Under the pieces are notes generated by a model that searched no databases, had not been told where the DNA came from, and saw nothing but the letters and a program-made list of their open reading frames with translations. Positions 55,553 through 64,000 of a stretch of 64,000 bases of DNA are shown in pieces. The translations under genes were made by a program, and so were the position numbers. The number at the start of each line of letters is the position of its first letter. The first letter of the stretch is position 1. Source of the DNA: Lentzea sp. NBRC 105346 (GTDB lineage Bacteria > Actinomycetota > Actinomycetes > Mycobacteriales > Pseudonocardiaceae). The stretch is from positions 62,001 through 126,000 of the forward strand of contig NZ_BSTQ01000020.1 in the NCBI RefSeq assembly GCF_030269605.1, written 5' to 3'.

Positions 55553-58114
55553 GTGGCGGCGCCCAACCTCACCCGCGACCAGGCACAGCAACGCGCTGAG
55601 CTGCTGGAAGTGGAGTCCTACCGGATCGAGCTGGACCTGACCGACGGCGGCGGAAAGCCCGGTTCGGACACGTTCCGCTCCACCACGACTGTGACCTTCC
55701 GCAGTCGGACTCCGGGGGCTTCCTCCTGGATCGACATCGTGGCGGCGACCGTCCACCGGGCCGTGCTCAACGGCGCGGAGCTGGACGTGTCCGGCTACCG
55801 CGAGGAGGACGGCGTCGTACTCGACGGCCTCGCCGAGGTGAACGAGCTCACGATCGAGGCCGACTGCCGGTACATGAACACCGGCGAGGGCCTGCACCGG
55901 TTCGTCGACCCGGTCGACGGCGGCGTGTACCTCTACTCACAGTTCGAGACGGCCGACGCGAAGCGCATGTTCGCGTGCTTCGACCAGCCGGACCTCAAGT
56001 CGGTCTACGACCTTCGCGTGGTGGCCCCGACCGACTGGAAGGTCATCTCCAACTCCGCGATCGTGTCCACTGAGGACGGTCCCGGCGGCGCGGACGCGCA
56101 CACGTTCGCGACGACGAAACCGATGTCGACGTACCTGGTCGCGCTGGTCGCCGGCCCGTACGCCGAGTGGCGCGACTCCTACGTCGAGGGTGACCTGACG
56201 ATCCCGCTCGGCATCTACTGCCGTGCTTCGCTCGCGTCGTCGATGGACCACGAGCGGCTGTTCACCGAGACCAAGCAGGGTTTCGGGTTCTTCCACAAGG
56301 CGTTCGGCGTGCCGTACCCGTTCGGCAAGTACGACCAGTGCTTCGTGCCGGAGTTCAACGCGGGCGCGATGGAGAACGCCGGCTGCGTGACGTTCCTGGA
56401 GGACTACGTCTTCCGCAGCCGCGTCACCCGGTCGCTGTACGAGCGGCGCTGCGAGACCGTGCTGCACGAGATGGCGCACATGTGGTTCGGCGACCTGGTC
56501 ACCATGCGCTGGTGGGACGACCTGTGGCTGAACGAGTCATTCGCGACGTGGGCGTCGGTGCTCGCGCAGGCCGAGGCCACCGAGTACAAGCACGCCTGGA
56601 CGACGTTCGCGAAGGTCGAGAAGTCCTGGGCGTACCGCCAGGACCAGCTGCCGTCCACGCATCCCGTCGCGTGTGACATTCCGGACCTGCAGGCGGTCGA
56701 GGTCAACTTCGACGGCATCACCTACGCCAAGGGCGCTTCGGTGCTCAAGCAGCTCGTGGCGTACGTGGGCCTGGACAACTTCCTCGCGTCGCTGCGCGTG
56801 TACTTCGCCAAGCACGCGTGGGGCAACGCGACGCTCGCGGACCTGCTTTCGGCGTTGGAAGAGGCCTCCGGCCGCGACCTGTCGTGGTGGAGCGCGCAGT
56901 GGCTGGAGACGACCGGCCTGAACCTGTTGCGCCCCAAGTTCTCCGTGGACGCCTCCGGGAAGTTCACCGAGTTCGCCGTGCTGCAGGGCGGCGCCCGTCC
57001 GGGTGCCGGCGAACTGCGCACGCACCGCCTGGCGATCGGCATCTACGACGCGAACGGCGACGGCAAGCTCGTCCGGATGCACCGCGTCGAGCTCGACGTC
57101 ACCGGCGACCGCACCGAGGTGCCGGAGCTCGTCGGCGTGCACCGCGGCAAGATCGTCCTGGTCAACGACGACGACCTGACGTACTGCACGATGCGCCTCG
57201 ACCCGGACTCGCTGGCCGCGCTGATCGACCACATCGCCGACATCGCCGAGCCGCTGCCGCGCACCCTGTGCTGGTCGGCCGCGTGGGAGATGACGCGCGA
57301 GGCCGAGCTGAAGGCCCGCGACTTCGTGAACCTGGTGCTCGGCGGCCTGCACGCCGAGAGCGAGGTCAGCGTCGTACAGCGCCTGCTGCTCCAGGCGCAG
57401 ACCGCCCTGTCGTCCTACAGCGACACCTCGTGGCGCGACGAGGGCTGGCGCCGGTTCGTCACGAAGACCCTCGAGCTGGCCCAGGCCGCGCCCGCGGGCT
57501 CGGACCACCAGCTGGCGTTCGTCAACGCGCTCACGTCGTCCGTTCTGGACTCCTCGACGCTGGACGTGCTGCGCGGCTGGTACGACGGCACGTCCGTACT
57601 GGAGGGCCTGGAGATCGACACGGACCTCCGCTGGCGGCTGCTGCACGCCCTCGCCGCGCACGGTGCCGCGGACCTCGCGGAGATCGAGGCCGAGGAGCAG
57701 CGCGACCCCACCGCCACCGGCCGCCGCCGCGCCGAGCAGGCGCGCGCGCTGCGTCCGACCCAGGCCGCCAAGGACGAGGCGTGGGACCGCGCGGTGAACG
57801 ACGATGAGCTGCCCAACGCGGTCAGCGAGGCGATCATCGCGGGCATCCCGCACCCAGGCCAGAAGGAGCTGCTGGCGCCGTACGTCGAGCGCTACTTCGG
57901 TGATGTGTCGGGCGTGTGGGACCGCCGTTCGTCCGAGCGCGCACAGTCGATGGTCGTCGGGCTGTTCCCCGCGTGGTCGATCGCGAAGTCGACCGTCGAG
58001 GCCGCCGACAAGTGGCTGGCGGGCGACCACCCGCCGGCGCTGCGCCGGCTCGTGTCGGAGGGCCGGGCGGGCATCGTCCGCGCGCTCGCCGCGCAGGAGT
58101 TCGACCGCTCGTGA
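55553..58114 (+). CDS. pepN: Aminopeptidase N
   Basis: 853 aa, GTG start. GAMEN (271-275), HEMAHMWFGD (zinc ligands H305, H309) and the E328 ligand in LWLNESF are all present, with a C-terminal ERAP1-like helical domain. Cytosolic M1 peptidase trimming N-terminal residues. Order with Rv2466c-like gene as in Mycobacterium. Confidence 0.95.
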   Translation: MAAPNLTRDQAQQRAELLEVESYRIELDLTDGGGKPGSDTFRSTTTVTFRSRTPGASSWIDIVAATVHRAVLNGAELDVSGYREEDGVVLDGLAEVNELTIEADCRYMNTGEGLHRFVDPVDGGVYLYSQFETADAKRMFACFDQPDLKSVYDLRVVAPTDWKVISNSAIVSTEDGPGGADAHTFATTKPMSTYLVALVAGPYAEWRDSYVEGDLTIPLGIYCRASLASSMDHERLFTETKQGFGFFHKAFGVPYPFGKYDQCFVPEFNAGAMENAGCVTFLEDYVFRSRVTRSLYERRCETVLHEMAHMWFGDLVTMRWWDDLWLNESFATWASVLAQAEATEYKHAWTTFAKVEKSWAYRQDQLPSTHPVACDIPDLQAVEVNFDGITYAKGASVLKQLVAYVGLDNFLASLRVYFAKHAWGNATLADLLSALEEASGRDLSWWSAQWLETTGLNLLRPKFSVDASGKFTEFAVLQGGARPGAGELRTHRLAIGIYDANGDGKLVRMHRVELDVTGDRTEVPELVGVHRGKIVLVNDDDLTYCTMRLDPDSLAALIDHIADIAEPLPRTLCWSAAWEMTREAELKARDFVNLVLGGLHAESEVSVVQRLLLQAQTALSSYSDTSWRDEGWRRFVTKTLELAQAAPAGSDHQLAFVNALTSSVLDSSTLDVLRGWYDGTSVLEGLEIDTDLRWRLLHALAAHGAADLAEIEAEEQRDPTATGRRRAEQARALRPTQAAKDEAWDRAVNDDELPNAVSEAIIAGIPHPGQKELLAPYVERYFGDVSGVWDRRSSERAQSMVVGLFPAWSIAKSTVEAADKWLAGDHPPALRRLVSEGRAGIVRALAAQEFDRS

Positions 58115-58118
58115 GCCT

Positions 58119-58159
58119 GTCGTGTCGTCTCTGGTTGTGCTGACCAGGGACGACACGAC
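58119..58159 (+). terminator. pepN terminator
   Basis: GTCGTGTCGTC pairs with GACGACACGAC (11 bp), continued by CTGGT with ACCAG after one mismatch. Located 5 nt after the pepN stop. Confidence 0.75.
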
Positions 58160-58199
58160 GTAAGTCGCCTGGTCTTACCGATTGTCGTACACTGGGTTC

Positions 58200-58427
58200 A
58201 TGTCCATCACGTTCCGTCCCGATTCGGAGACCGAACAGGCCCTCGCGGAACTCACCGCGGACGGCCGCTCGGTGTCCGCCGCGATCCGCGAGGCCGTGCT
58301 CGCCGCCGCGCGAGCCAAGGCCGAGGAACGCCTGCGCGCCGAAGCCCTTGCGCTGGCGGCGGATCCGGACGATGTCGCCGAGGCGCGTGCCGTGCTCGCC
58401 GACCTGGAGCCGTTGCGTGCGTGGTGA
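58200..58427 (+). CDS. MazE/RHH-type antitoxin
   Basis: 75 aa. Start ATG 58200 lies 7 nt after the -10 box TACACT (58188-58193), so the mRNA is probably leaderless. N-terminal ribbon-helix-helix (ITFRPDSETEQALAELTADG, SVSAAIREAVL) binds DNA, and an acidic helical tail would cap the toxin. Overlaps the toxin by 11 nt. Confidence 0.78.
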   Translation: MSITFRPDSETEQALAELTADGRSVSAAIREAVLAAARAKAEERLRAEALALAADPDDVAEARAVLADLEPLRAW

Positions 58428-58731
58428 GATCTACCGGCTGCGCGCTCCTCGCGACGCCAAGGGGCACGAGCAGCGCGGCGCCCGCTACGCCGTTGTGGTG
58501 CAGTCCGATCTGTTGCCGTTGAGCACGTGGCTGGTGGCTCCGACGTCCACCTCGGCGCGGGCGGCGTCGTTCCGGCCGGAGATCGAGCTCGACGGACAGC
58601 CGACACGAGTCCTGGTCGAGCAGACGACCGCCGTGGACCCGCAGCGCCTCGGCGAGCTCGCCGGAAGGCTTGCGCTGCACGAAATGAACGAGATCGACGC
58701 GGCGCTGCGGGTGGTACTCGGCCTGAACTGA
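58417..58731 (+). CDS. MazF/PemK-type endoribonuclease toxin
   Basis: 104 aa, GTG start overlapping the antitoxin. RGEIYRLRAPRDAKGHEQRG, a Ser/Thr in LVAPTSTSA, RVLVEQTTAVDPQRLGELAG and LHEMNEIDAAL match MazF. Such toxins cut mRNA at short sites until bound by the antitoxin. Complete pair. Confidence 0.85.
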   Translation: MRGEIYRLRAPRDAKGHEQRGARYAVVVQSDLLPLSTWLVAPTSTSARAASFRPEIELDGQPTRVLVEQTTAVDPQRLGELAGRLALHEMNEIDAALRVVLGLN

Positions 58732-58751
58732 CCGCTCGTAGACCGCATCGT

Positions 58752-58799
58752 TATGAGGAAGCCTCACCAGCTATCACCGCTGGTGGGGCTCTTCTCATA
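58752..58799 (+). terminator. Long hairpin after the toxin gene
   Basis: AGCC-CACCAGC region pairs with GCTGGTG-GGCT around TATCACC, and outer TATGAG with CTCATA extends it to about 20 pairs with a few mismatches. Confidence 0.65.
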
Positions 58800-58804
58800 G
58801 TGCC

Positions 58805-58844
58805 GCTATGACGCCGCTGTGACCCGGCTATGAGCCTGCTGTGA
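58805..58844 (+). promoter_or_regulatory. Four GCTRTGA heptamers at 11-bp spacing upstream of the RND operon
   Basis: GCTATGA, GCTGTGA, GCTATGA and GCTGTGA begin at 58805, 58816, 58827 and 58838, each exactly one helical turn apart. Such same-face direct repeats are typical sites of OmpR/PhoB-type response regulators. They lie 64 bp before the RND start. Confidence 0.6.
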
Positions 58845-58907
58845 GCGCCCCGCAGCACAGTCACCCCGTGCCCGGATTGCCCGGATCGGAGTGAAGGGGC
58901 CTCGGCA

Positions 58908-61900
58908 ATGATGCGATGGATCGTCGGGTCGAGCCAGAAGTACCGCCGCCTCGTGCTGGCGGTCGCGGTCGCCCTGATGGCGTTCGGCTTCGTGCAGCTC
59001 CGCGACGCGACTGTGGAGGCTCTGCCGGAGTTCGGACCGGTACGGGTCGATGTCCAGGTCGAAGCCCTCGGGTTGTCGGCCGAGGAGGTCGAGAACCTCA
59101 TCACCAACCCGATGGAGAACGAGTTCTTCAACGGGATCCCGTGGCTGCAGAAACTCGAGTCGCGCAACGTCCCCGGCCTCAGCTCGATGGAGATGACCTT
59201 CGAGCCGGGCACGGACCCGATCCGGGCCCGCCAGGTCGTGCAGGAGCGCCTCACCATGGTGCCCGCGCTGCCCGCGGCCTCGTCGAAGCCGCCGCTGGTC
59301 ATCCAGCCGCTCAGCAGCACCGGCCGCGTGATGATGGTCGGCCTGACGTCCAAGGACAAGTCGCTGATCGACATGTCGCTGCTGTCCCGCTGGACGATCA
59401 CCCCGCGGCTGCTCAGCGTGCCGGGCGTGGCGAACGTGACCATCTTCGGCTTCCGCGACCGGCAGCTGCAGGTGCAGGTGGACCCGGCGAAGCTGGCCGA
59501 GAAGGCCGTGACGCTGGACCAGGTCCTGCGCACGTCGGCCAACGCGTTGTGGGTGTCGCCGCTGACGTTCGTCGAGGCGTCCACACCGGGGCTGGGCGGC
59601 TTCGTCGACACGCGCAACCAGCGCATCGAGGTCCAGCACAACCAGCCGATCAAGACCGCCGCGCAGCTGGGTGAGGTGACGGTCCAGGGCGCCGAGGACC
59701 GCGGCGTGAAGCTCGCCGACGTGGCGTCGATCGTCGAGGACCACCAGCTGCTCATCGGTGACGCGGTCGTCAACGACCAGCCCAGCCTCATGCTCGTCGT
59801 GGAACGGTTCCCCGGCACCAGCGTCACCGACGTGACCAACCGGGTCGAGCAGGCGCTGAACGACCTGCGTCCCGGTCTGCCGGGCGTGCAGATGGACACC
59901 ACGATCTACCGGCCCGCGTCGTTCATCGAGAAGATGAAGAACAACCTGGCGACGTCGTTGATCGCCGGCGCGATCCTGCTCCTGCTGGCACTCGCCGCGT
60001 TCCTGTTCAACTGGCGCACCGCGCTGGTGAGCGTGGCGACCGTCGCGATGTCGGTGTCGGCGACCGTGCTGGTGCTGCAGTGGTTCGGGATCCCGCTCAA
60101 CATGATGACCTTGGCGGGCCTGGTCGCGGCGTTGGTGGTGCTGGTCGACGACGCGGTCGTCGGTGTGGACAACGTCCGGCAGCGGTTGCGGGAACGGCGT
60201 GACACCGAGGAGACGTCGGCCCTCGACGTGATCCGGGACGCGATCATCGAGGTGCGCGGCCCGCTGTTCGTCGCCGCCGTGATCGTCGCGGTGTCGACGG
60301 TGCCGCTGCTCGTGCTCGACGCGGTCCGCGGCGCGCTGCTCACGCCGATCGCCGTGGCGTTCCTGATCGCGACCACGGTGTCCCTGCTCGTCGCGCTGAC
60401 GTTCGCGCCGGTGCTCGCCTCGGTGCTGCTGGCAGGCGACTCGTTGCGGCACCGGCCGTCGCCCGTCGCCGCGTGGCTCGAACGCGGTTACGCCGCCGCG
60501 ATCGCCGGACTGTTGCGGTTCCGCGCGGTGTCGTTCGCGCTGGCCGGTGTGCTGCTGCTGGCGGGCGTGGCCGTGCTGCCGCTGCTCGCGTCCCGGCCGC
60601 TGACCCCGGCGTTGCAGGAACGCGACCTGCTGATCGCGTGGGAGGCCGCACCCGGAGCGTCCCGCGGCGAGATGAACCGGATCACCGGCGCGCTCACCAG
60701 CGAGCTGCGGGCGACGCCGGGCGTGCGCAACGCCGGCGCGCACACCGGACGCGCGATCGCCTCGGACCAGATCGTCAACATCAACTCCGGTGAGGTCTGG
60801 CTGAGCATCGCCCCCGATGCCGACTACGAGCGCACGTTCAACGCGGTGAAGGAGATCGTCGAGGGCTATCCGGGAATCCGGAGCAACGTCCTGACGTACT
60901 CCGACCGCCAGGTCCGCGACCAGGTCAGCCGGGGCACGACCGACGACCTCGTCGTCCGGATCTACGGCCAGGACTACGGCGTGCTGAACGACAAGGCGAA
61001 CGAGGTCCTCGCACTCGTCAAGGGCGTCGAAGGCGTGGCCGACCCGCGGATCAACGCGACCGAGGTCCAGCCGACCTTGGAGATCGAGGTCTTCGTCGAC
61101 AAGGCCGCCGCGTTCGGCCTCAAGCCGGGTGACGTCCGCAGGCAGGCCGCGACGCTGGTGTCGGCGACGGTGGCGGGCAACCTGTTCGACGAGCAGAAGG
61201 TGTTCGAGGTCGTGGTCTGGGGCAGGCCCGAGCTGCGGCAGAACCCGAACACGATCAAGAACATGCTGATCGACGCACCGGTCGGCGGACCTGAGGGCGG
61301 GCCGACGCAGGTCAAGCTCAGCGACGTCGCGGACGTCCGGGTGTCGCCGAAGCCGGCGATGATCACGCACGACCAGGTGTCGCGCAAGGTCGACGTCGTG
61401 GCCAACGTGCGCGGCCGTTCGCTGGCCGATGTCACCAAGGCCGTGTCCGATCGGGTCAAGGGCGTCGCGTTCCCGCGAGAGCACCACCTCGAGGTGCTCG
61501 GCGACAGCCAGGTCCGGGCAGCCGCGGACTTCCGCATCTGGACCTACGTGGCGGGCGCGGCGATCCTGATCTACTTCCTGCTCCAGGCCGGCCTGCGCAG
61601 CTGGCGCATGGCGACGCTGCTCTACCTGTTGCTGCCGGTGGCGGCTTCGGGTGGCCTGCTCGTGGCCGCGCTCGACCGGACGCACCAGTCGGCCGCCTCG
61701 CTGGCCGGTCTGCTGGCGGTGCTCGCGGTCGCCGTGCGCACCGGAATGGTCCAGCTCAAGCAGTACGAGCAGCTCAACGCCGGCAACGCGGAGCTCGTCG
61801 CCCGCGGTGCGCGGGAGCGGTTCACGCCGGCCGTGACCGGTCTGCTCGCCGCCGCGGTGGCCCTCGTGCCGATGGTCGTCATCGGGGTCGTTGCCGGACT

Positions 61901-62024
61901 CGAGGTCCTGACGCCACTGGCGTTGATCATCCTGGGCGGCCTGGTCACCACAGCGCTGGTGAACCTCTTCATCCTGCCCGGTCTCTACCTGCAGTTCGCG
62001 CCGAAGGAGAAGGCAGATGTCTAG
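58908..62024 (+). CDS. RND efflux permease 1 (AcrB/CusA type)
   Basis: 1038 aa, full length. MMRWIVGSSQKYRRLVLAVA opens the first membrane helix; two large porter loops (about 40-335 and 560-850) alternate with 12 helices; VVLVDDAVVGVDN in TM4 holds the proton-relay aspartates. Closest in style to heavy-metal (CusA) and related HME permeases. Typical partners are an adaptor and outer-membrane channel; only a short adaptor follows here. Confidence 0.85.
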   Translation: MMRWIVGSSQKYRRLVLAVAVALMAFGFVQLRDATVEALPEFGPVRVDVQVEALGLSAEEVENLITNPMENEFFNGIPWLQKLESRNVPGLSSMEMTFEPGTDPIRARQVVQERLTMVPALPAASSKPPLVIQPLSSTGRVMMVGLTSKDKSLIDMSLLSRWTITPRLLSVPGVANVTIFGFRDRQLQVQVDPAKLAEKAVTLDQVLRTSANALWVSPLTFVEASTPGLGGFVDTRNQRIEVQHNQPIKTAAQLGEVTVQGAEDRGVKLADVASIVEDHQLLIGDAVVNDQPSLMLVVERFPGTSVTDVTNRVEQALNDLRPGLPGVQMDTTIYRPASFIEKMKNNLATSLIAGAILLLLALAAFLFNWRTALVSVATVAMSVSATVLVLQWFGIPLNMMTLAGLVAALVVLVDDAVVGVDNVRQRLRERRDTEETSALDVIRDAIIEVRGPLFVAAVIVAVSTVPLLVLDAVRGALLTPIAVAFLIATTVSLLVALTFAPVLASVLLAGDSLRHRPSPVAAWLERGYAAAIAGLLRFRAVSFALAGVLLLAGVAVLPLLASRPLTPALQERDLLIAWEAAPGASRGEMNRITGALTSELRATPGVRNAGAHTGRAIASDQIVNINSGEVWLSIAPDADYERTFNAVKEIVEGYPGIRSNVLTYSDRQVRDQVSRGTTDDLVVRIYGQDYGVLNDKANEVLALVKGVEGVADPRINATEVQPTLEIEVFVDKAAAFGLKPGDVRRQAATLVSATVAGNLFDEQKVFEVVVWGRPELRQNPNTIKNMLIDAPVGGPEGGPTQVKLSDVADVRVSPKPAMITHDQVSRKVDVVANVRGRSLADVTKAVSDRVKGVAFPREHHLEVLGDSQVRAAADFRIWTYVAGAAILIYFLLQAGLRSWRMATLLYLLLPVAASGGLLVAALDRTHQSAASLAGLLAVLAVAVRTGMVQLKQYEQLNAGNAELVARGARERFTPAVTGLLAAAVALVPMVVIGVVAGLEVLTPLALIILGGLVTTALVNLFILPGLYLQFAPKEKADV

Positions 62025-62460
62025 CAGGCGATGGGTCGTCGTGGCCCTGGTCGTCCTCGGCCTGGGCGCGGCGGGATGCGCCGCCCCGGCGTCGTCGACG
62101 AAGACCACCGCGCCCGAGAAGCCCGCCAAGGTCGAGGCCATCGCGGGCAAGAGCGTCAAGAGCGTCACGCTGACCGAACAGGCGGAGAAGCGGGTCGGCC
62201 TCGACACGGTCCAGATCGCCGCGGGGGCCGGTGGGACCACCGTGCCCTACGCCGCCGTCCTCTACACGCCGGACGGCAAGACGTGGGTCTACACCGTCGC
62301 CGGCACGCGCAGCTATGTCCGGGAACAGGTCGTGATCGCCTCGGTGACCGGTGCCACGGGTGACGTGGCGGTCCTGTCCCAGAGCCCCGCCGTGGGCACG
62401 ACGATCGTCAAGACGGGTCTCATCGAGCTGTACGGAGCCGAACTCGGCGTCGGAAAGTAG
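62017..62460 (+). CDS. Lipoprotein mini-adaptor of the RND system, 147 aa
   Basis: Signal with lipobox LGAAGC (C21), then KSVTLTEQAEKRVGLDTVQI and VPYAAVLYTPDGKTWVYTVA, which resemble the C-terminal membrane-proximal part of HlyD/CusB-type adaptors. The hairpin and lipoyl domains are missing. Overlaps permease 1 by 8 nt and precedes permease 2 by 6 nt, so all three are one operon. Confidence 0.75.
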   Translation: MSSRRWVVVALVVLGLGAAGCAAPASSTKTTAPEKPAKVEAIAGKSVKSVTLTEQAEKRVGLDTVQIAAGAGGTTVPYAAVLYTPDGKTWVYTVAGTRSYVREQVVIASVTGATGDVAVLSQSPAVGTTIVKTGLIELYGAELGVGK

Positions 62461-62466
62461 CCCACC

Positions 62467-64000
62467 ATGATGCGCTGGATCATCGGTACGAGCCTGAAGC
62501 TGAAGTTCCTGGTGGTCGTCGGAGCGTCGATGCTGATGTTCTTCGGCATCCTGCAGATCAAGGACATGTCGATCGACGCCTTCCCCGAGTTCGCGCCGCC
62601 ACGGGTGGAAGTGCAGACCCTGTGCAGCGGTCTGTCCGCGCGCGATGTCGAGGAGCTCGTCTCGGTCCCGCTGGAGCAGGGTCTCAACGGGATCGAGGGA
62701 CTGACGGCCATGCGGTCCAAGTCCGTGTCCCAGCTGTCGTCGATCGTGATGATCTTTTCGCCGGGAACGGACCTGATGCGGGCAAGGCTGCTGATCCAGG
62801 AGCGCCTCAACGTGATCACGCCGCGCCTGCCGCGGTGGGCGAACTCGCCGTTCATGATCCAGCCGTTGTCGTCGACCAGCCGTGCCATGAAGATCGGCAT
62901 ATCGCAGGCCGACAAGTCCGACGACGCGCACGTCCAGATGGCGTTGCTGACGTACTGGACATTGCGGCCGCGCCTGATGCGTGTGCCGGGCGTGGCGAAC
63001 GCGGCGATCTGGGGTGATCGCTGGCACGTCAAGCAGGCCCTGGTCGACACCGACAAGATGAAGCAGCACAACGTCACGATGCAACAGGTGCTCGAATCCG
63101 CCGGCAACGCCGTCGACGTGGGGCAGCTGAAGTTCAAGGGCGGCTTCGAGATCGGCACCGGCGGCTATGTCGACACCGCCAACAACCGGTTCCCGGTGCA
63201 GCACCAGCTGCCCCACCTGACCGGGCAGCAACTGGCCGAGATCCCGATCGAGACCCCGCCCGGCACGCCGCGGGTCTACCTGAAGGACGTGGCCGAGATC
63301 CGCGACGACATCATGCCGCCGTCGCTGCTCAACGGCGACGCCGTCATCAACGACGGGCCGGGCATCATGGTGATCATCGAGAAGCTGCCGTGGGCCAACA
63401 CGTTGGACGTCACCAAGGGCGTCGAGGCGGCGATCAAGGAGTTCCAGCCGGGCGCACAGGGCCTGCAGATCGACACCGAGATCTTCCGGCCCGCCACGTT
63501 CATCGAGACCTCGGTGAACAACCTGGGCCGGGCGATGCTGATCGGCTTCGGCCTGGTCGTCCTGATCCTGATCTTCTTCCTGTTCGAGTGGCGCGTGGCG
63601 TTGATCAGCGCGATCACCATCCCGCTTTCCCTGGTGGCGGCAGGACTTGTCCTCAACGCGATGGGCGCGACGATCAACGTGATGATCCTGGCCGGCCTGG
63701 TGATCGCGCTGGGCGTGCTGGTGGACGACGCGATCATCGACATCGAGAACATCGTGCGCCGAATACGGCAACATCGCCTGGAAGGCAGCGACAGGTCGAC
63801 GGCGTCGATCGTCCTGGAGGCCTCGATCGAGGTCCGCGGCCCGATCGTGCACGCGACGATGATCATCCTGATGTCGACGCTGCCGGTGTTCCTGCTCGGC
63901 GGCCTGACCGGCGCGTTCTTCCGGCCGCTCGCGTTCGCCTACGGGTTGTCGATCCTGGCGTCCCTGTTGGTGGCGTTGACGGTCATCCCGGCGCTGGCGT
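62467..64000 (+). CDS. RND efflux permease 2, 3' end outside the window
   Basis: About 511 N-terminal residues from tandem ATGs at 62467. MMRWIIGTSLKLKFLVVVGA and GVLVDDAIIDIEN parallel permease 1, and the porter loop covers about 40-335. The gene runs off the window edge; a full product near 1040 aa is expected. Two different permeases would allow a heterotrimer, as in MdtBC. Confidence 0.85.
   Translation, partial: MMRWIIGTSLKLKFLVVVGASMLMFFGILQIKDMSIDAFPEFAPPRVEVQTLCSGLSARDVEELVSVPLEQGLNGIEGLTAMRSKSVSQLSSIVMIFSPGTDLMRARLLIQERLNVITPRLPRWANSPFMIQPLSSTSRAMKIGISQADKSDDAHVQMALLTYWTLRPRLMRVPGVANAAIWGDRWHVKQALVDTDKMKQHNVTMQQVLESAGNAVDVGQLKFKGGFEIGTGGYVDTANNRFPVQHQLPHLTGQQLAEIPIETPPGTPRVYLKDVAEIRDDIMPPSLLNGDAVINDGPGIMVIIEKLPWANTLDVTKGVEAAIKEFQPGAQGLQIDTEIFRPATFIETSVNNLGRAMLIGFGLVVLILIFFLFEWRVALISAITIPLSLVAAGLVLNAMGATINVMILAGLVIALGVLVDDAIIDIENIVRRIRQHRLEGSDRSTASIVLEASIEVRGPIVHATMIILMSTLPVFLLGGLTGAFFRPLAFAYGLSILASLLVALTVIPALA

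Noticed and set aside
58806..62240. A minus-strand frame of 1144 codons opposite the first RND permease
   Set aside because: It mirrors the permease gene, is Arg/His/Gln-rich without domains, and arises from GC-rich third positions.

Overview
The window comes from a high-GC actinomycete. GTG starts are frequent, and a Rv2466c-type mycothiol-linked thioredoxin-fold gene lies in the nei2, rpiB, Rv2466c, pepN order known from Mycobacterium. HxlR and WhiB regulators and high GC at third codon positions fit Pseudonocardiales or a close relative; the genus cannot be fixed from the sequence alone.

Layout. 1-718 is the 3' part of a ThiL-like host gene. 761-42477 is an apparently complete siphovirus-type prophage of about 41.7 kb in the 3' end of a tRNA-Pro gene, bounded by a 47-bp perfect direct repeat (761-807 and 42431-42477). 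The intact tRNA-Pro is at the right end and the integrase lies beside it. 42566-44347 is a second, older insertion scar: a complete tRNA-Gly, an N-terminally truncated tyrosine recombinase, and a 45-bp copy of the tRNA 3' end 1.7 kb away. 44475-64000 is host chromosome: small secreted peptides, a truncated haemoglobin, HxlR regulators (one fused to a nucleotidyltransferase), an Eis-type acetyltransferase, the nei2/rpiB/pepN neighbourhood interrupted by a comB-like/MBL/ALDH insertion, a MazEF-type toxin-antitoxin pair, and two RND permeases flanking a short lipoprotein adaptor (the second runs off the window).

Prophage logic. A repressor (1345-1773) and a Cro-like gene (1896-2156) diverge from an operator region rich in TGCATGCA repeats. 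The same promoter-operator design recurs 8.4 kb away at 10323. The early region (2.2-17.6 kb) is a dense run of about forty small genes, most overlapping by ATGA or GTGA. It holds exonuclease (YqaJ) plus RecT, a RusA-type resolvase, an ASCH protein, two WhiB-like proteins, and a probable replication initiator with internal iteron-like repeats and a palindrome. A promoter at 17596 leads the late operon: terminase, portal, MuF-like protein, scaffold, capsid, lysis genes, tailspike, connectors, tail tube, frameshifted tail chaperones, tape measure, distal tail proteins and a strong terminator. A membrane moron lies antisense after terminase, next to a tRNA-like sequence. Near the right end are a Scr1/DUF397 pair and several small genes.

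The most unusual observation is an element at eleven start sites in the prophage, on both strands. It consists of GGTGACAC or GGTGACAG with little variation, then a stem-loop of unrelated sequence, with the start codon 26-27 nt downstream of the TGACA. These genes lack a normal Shine-Dalgarno sequence, and in several cases the GTG start pairs with the CAC of TGACAC. Stem sequences differ while pairing is kept, including G-U pairs, which suggests an RNA-level translation signal.
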